This document shows positions 61,211-64,000 of a stretch of DNA of 64,000 nucleotides, piece by piece (the first letter of the stretch is position 1; every line of letters starts with the position of its first letter). This DNA is from Caprimulgus europaeus (lineage: Eukaryota; Chordata; Aves; Caprimulgiformes; Caprimulgidae), in contig OU015532.1 in NCBI GenBank assembly GCA_907165065.1, positions 37,118,339-37,182,338 on the forward strand, given 5' to 3'. Below the pieces are notes generated by a model. That model did not search any database and was not told the origin of the DNA. It worked only from the letters and a program-made list of their open reading frames with translations. A program made the translations under genes and the position numbers.

Positions 61211-64000
61211 TGTATATGGTGTTGAAGCTGACACCAAATTTAGGATGGGAAGGAACTGGATGATTCCATTCTGAAGTCATTATGCACATCGATATAAGTA
61301 CTAGCACTAGCTATGTGATGTGTGTTCTGTTTGCTATGTTGCTGTGTTGGCCCAGAAAGCACTCATTTTCACAAGAGAATGAGGAAGTTTCTGTATATAT
61401 CTCACTGCAGAACTCTGTACAGAAAATGAACTCGTTTCTCCTTGCTTGTTCCTGAAGGTAGTGAGCTCACAGTTGTAGACAATGAAACAGTGGCCTGAGT
61501 GCATTAGGGTTCTGCTAGAAACACTCTGCCTATTTGTTTCCTTTCTTTTTTTCTGTGGATTTTTTTTTCTCTGAGGAATCAAAAACCAGACAGTATAACG
61601 GCAAGAATAAGAGCAGGTCTGCACTTCTGCAGCCAATATGTACCTTAGTCTCTTAACATTATGTTCTAAAATGACTCACACAGTGTATGTATTTTGCTTT
61701 GGATATGAGGATACGTTTGTGGTCTGACAAAGTTCTTTACGGTGTCTTATTTACTCCTCCTTCTCTGTTTGAACTGAGAAAATGCCATACAGCTACGTCA
61801 GCCAAACTCAGCTCTGTTGCTGTATGTTGGCAAGGGGAAGACTAAAGCTGGTGTGTGCTGGTGCAAGGCTGCATCAGCCTCCTGCCTTTACCCCAGCATG
61901 TGTGAGGTGCAGATGAGCACTGACTGTGGCTTTCACAGTAGTCTCCATTCTGTAAACAAGAGTGACTAATGGTGACTGTGCGCTTATAAATCAAAGTAAA
62001 ATATATTGTATCATTGTGGGTTTAACCCCACAGTAATGCCTTTGGATACCATACTAATACAATTAAATGTATTACTGTAATTTGAAAATTGTTTCTGTAA
62101 CTTCTGCATTCATCAAAGTTGCAATAGTTATTGTTTAAATAAGTCACTGCAGCTGAAGAGAAAATCTAGAGAAGCCAATGGAGAATGACTAATTTCAGTT
62201 TTTCATTAGTGTGTCCTTGCTATAGTGAGCAGTCAGTGTTAAATGACAAATGACTGTGTGCCTCTGGCTCTAATCTTGCCATATTTTGGCAATAAAGTAG
62301 GACTGGGCTGAAACCAGCCTGATAAACTTTTGTTGGGCACAGAATAGCATTGGTTATTCAGTAAGCATCTTATTTCCTGCTAGGTTAGTATTCAAACAGT
62401 CACTGGGAGTGACAAAGGCATTATTTTTGTTTAGATGTTGTCTTTCACATGAAGTACAAGTCTGTTATTTTCACCATTGGAGCTCATTGAAATTCCTGTG
62501 GCACTTCTCACAAATGATAGGATATGACACATCTTGACTAAATTCAAGAACCTGATTGTACAAGCCCAGCCTTTATTTTAGCATAGGTCAATTAATCTAT
62601 TTTTCTTTGGCAGCACTTGCCTTTAAAATAGGGATTATGTTACCCTTATCTGGCTAGATCCCAGGAAAAATTTCAGTTGTGGTGAAGCTTATTGGTATCT
62701 CTACAGCATTTGGGCAGCTCTTCCTAGGCATTATGTTACCTTTGCCTTCATAATCTTTGAATGGCAACTAATGTGTTTGAGCCATAGCTGTCCCTATATT
62801 GCATGTACAAAATATGTCCACATTTAGGGTCAAGTGCCATGGGAATATTAGTAGGCATCAGTTCTTTCTAAGGTGCTCTAGAGGTCTTCTTGACCTCTAG
62901 ACTTCTTTAAAGTCATTTGATTATAGTATTAGAGGCCATTGTGCACTGTCCTAGCCAACAATGACCAGATGTTACGGGGAAACTGGTGGGACACCTGGAA
63001 GATAGTTCTGTGATAGTTTCCCAAACTAAAAGTTACAACATGACTCCGAGTGAGGATGAAAATTTAGTAGAGGGGAAACGGGAAGCGCGATTGAGAGGCA
63101 GTTGATCAGCTTTCCAGTAAAGGATTAAGCCTGTGGTTCTTTGTAATAGGAGTGGCTGGTAAATTATATTTCTGTTGTGCAATAATTCCTGATTTTTCAG
63201 AAAAATCTTTCTAATTGGAATGGAAAGACAAAAATTTAAATGTCTGCTCAGAGTTGCAACATACTGTTTGAAAAAATGTGAATGTGCATGCCCTCCCCCA
63301 TTCTCACACATCCTAAGCTGCTCCCTTGGAAGCGCTGGGTCCTCGGTCCAAAGTTGTCCTTTAGGCGGGCTGCCAAAGGCGGGGCTGGAAAGCAGCAAGG
63401 TTCTGCAGGAAATCTGCTTGGCAGGTATCAACGTGGCCTGTGGCTGTCAGAAGATTTACTGACATGTATATGTTTTAACAAAACACTTAGTCTTTAGAAG
63501 ATTTATTTATTTATTTTAAAAATCAGGTTTGTTTTGGTTTGTTTTTTTTTAACTAGCTGTGGTTGGGAAATGTTATCAGTATAACTGGTGGTGGAGTGTA
63601 GAGTATGCAAGTTGTTCATTTGATTCAGTGAATTTGACTGTGGGTTTGCCATGGCTGCAAGCTGTTGATATGCTTCTGTGCACCAGAAATGGCCTGAAAC
63701 TACAGATATAAAATTATTTAAGCAACTAGACCCAAATCTGCCATCAAAGCTGTCCCTACAAATGCTGCACTTACTTAACAGCAAAGCTTTGAATCCAAAT
63801 ACCCCACTTTGTAAAGTGAGCAAGTACAAGAGTGCGCTTTCATTTTCTGGCTTTTGGTGCATAAGCTGTTGCTTTAAAAACAAATTGTGTTTAATTAAGT
63901 TGAAAAGGTGAATTTCTTGAGCTCTTAACAAATTCTGCTGTGTGTTTCCATAGTAGCTTGATATTTTTGACCGTGTGGCTTGGGAAGTGCATGGTGAAAT
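61211..64000 (+). other. RAD51B: Downstream RAD51B intron, no gene seen
   Basis: Non-coding appearance. A slightly GC-richer patch at 63330-63420 contains AAAGGCGGGGCTGG, an Sp1-like GC box, but there is no CpG island or transcript evidence. The open minus-strand frames at 63033-63431 and 63503-63931 match no protein I know. Confidence 0.5.

Noticed and set aside
63330-63420. GC-box-containing patch that might be a promoter
   Set aside because: Only one Sp1-like site and few CpGs, with no TATA, initiator or downstream gene visible.
1-64000. CRISPR arrays, bacterial operons, tRNA or rRNA genes, endogenous retrovirus LTRs
   Set aside because: No regularly spaced repeats, cloverleaf or LTR structures, or viral coding motifs were recognised. 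The texture is that of a vertebrate intron throughout.

Overview
The window looks like intronic DNA from a bird (or a close sauropsid), inside the gene RAD51B, which reads on the + strand. Three things point this way. The sequence is AT-rich and CpG-poor, with only short chance reading frames. It carries several CR1 LINE fragments, including one with the avian-type octamer tail ATTCTTTG ATTCTGTG. One well-formed 97-bp internal exon (22311-22407) encodes a peptide that matches vertebrate RAD51B just after the Walker B region (VILTNQ...LVSPADDLSLSE). No other exon could be recognised, so the exon appears to sit alone between two very long introns, as expected for RAD51B, whose introns are enormous in other vertebrates.

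Layout. 1-1835: the 5' half of a decayed CR1 LINE on the minus strand (ORF2 5' region, endonuclease, linker, start of the reverse transcriptase), cut by the left window edge. 1836-22310: upstream intron, with a MIR-like SINE near 8.8 kb, an AT microsatellite near 9.2 kb, a G-run cluster near 11.85 kb, a GC-richer segment with long chance reading frames at 14.2-15.0 kb, and several perfect hairpins or palindromes. 22311-22407: the RAD51B exon with strong splice sites. 22408-64000: downstream intron, with tandem poly(A)-signal hexamers just after the exon, a perfect 15-bp hairpin (23.9 kb), a probable MIR fragment (24.9 kb), a hAT-like short inverted-repeat element (31.2 kb), a CR1 3' end on the + strand (49.5 kb), a GC-richer stretch (54.8-55.2 kb), and a CR1 fragment on the minus strand with internally rearranged domains (60.5-61.2 kb).

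The only functional gene part I can support is the RAD51B exon. RAD51B belongs to the BCDX2 RAD51-paralogue complex of homologous recombination. Everything else is transposon remains, simple repeats, small inverted repeats, or intron with nothing recognisable by eye. I found no new biological system. The most useful leads are a possible intron-retention or intronic-polyadenylation isoform of RAD51B, the non-colinear CR1 mosaic, and a few unusually perfect hairpins.
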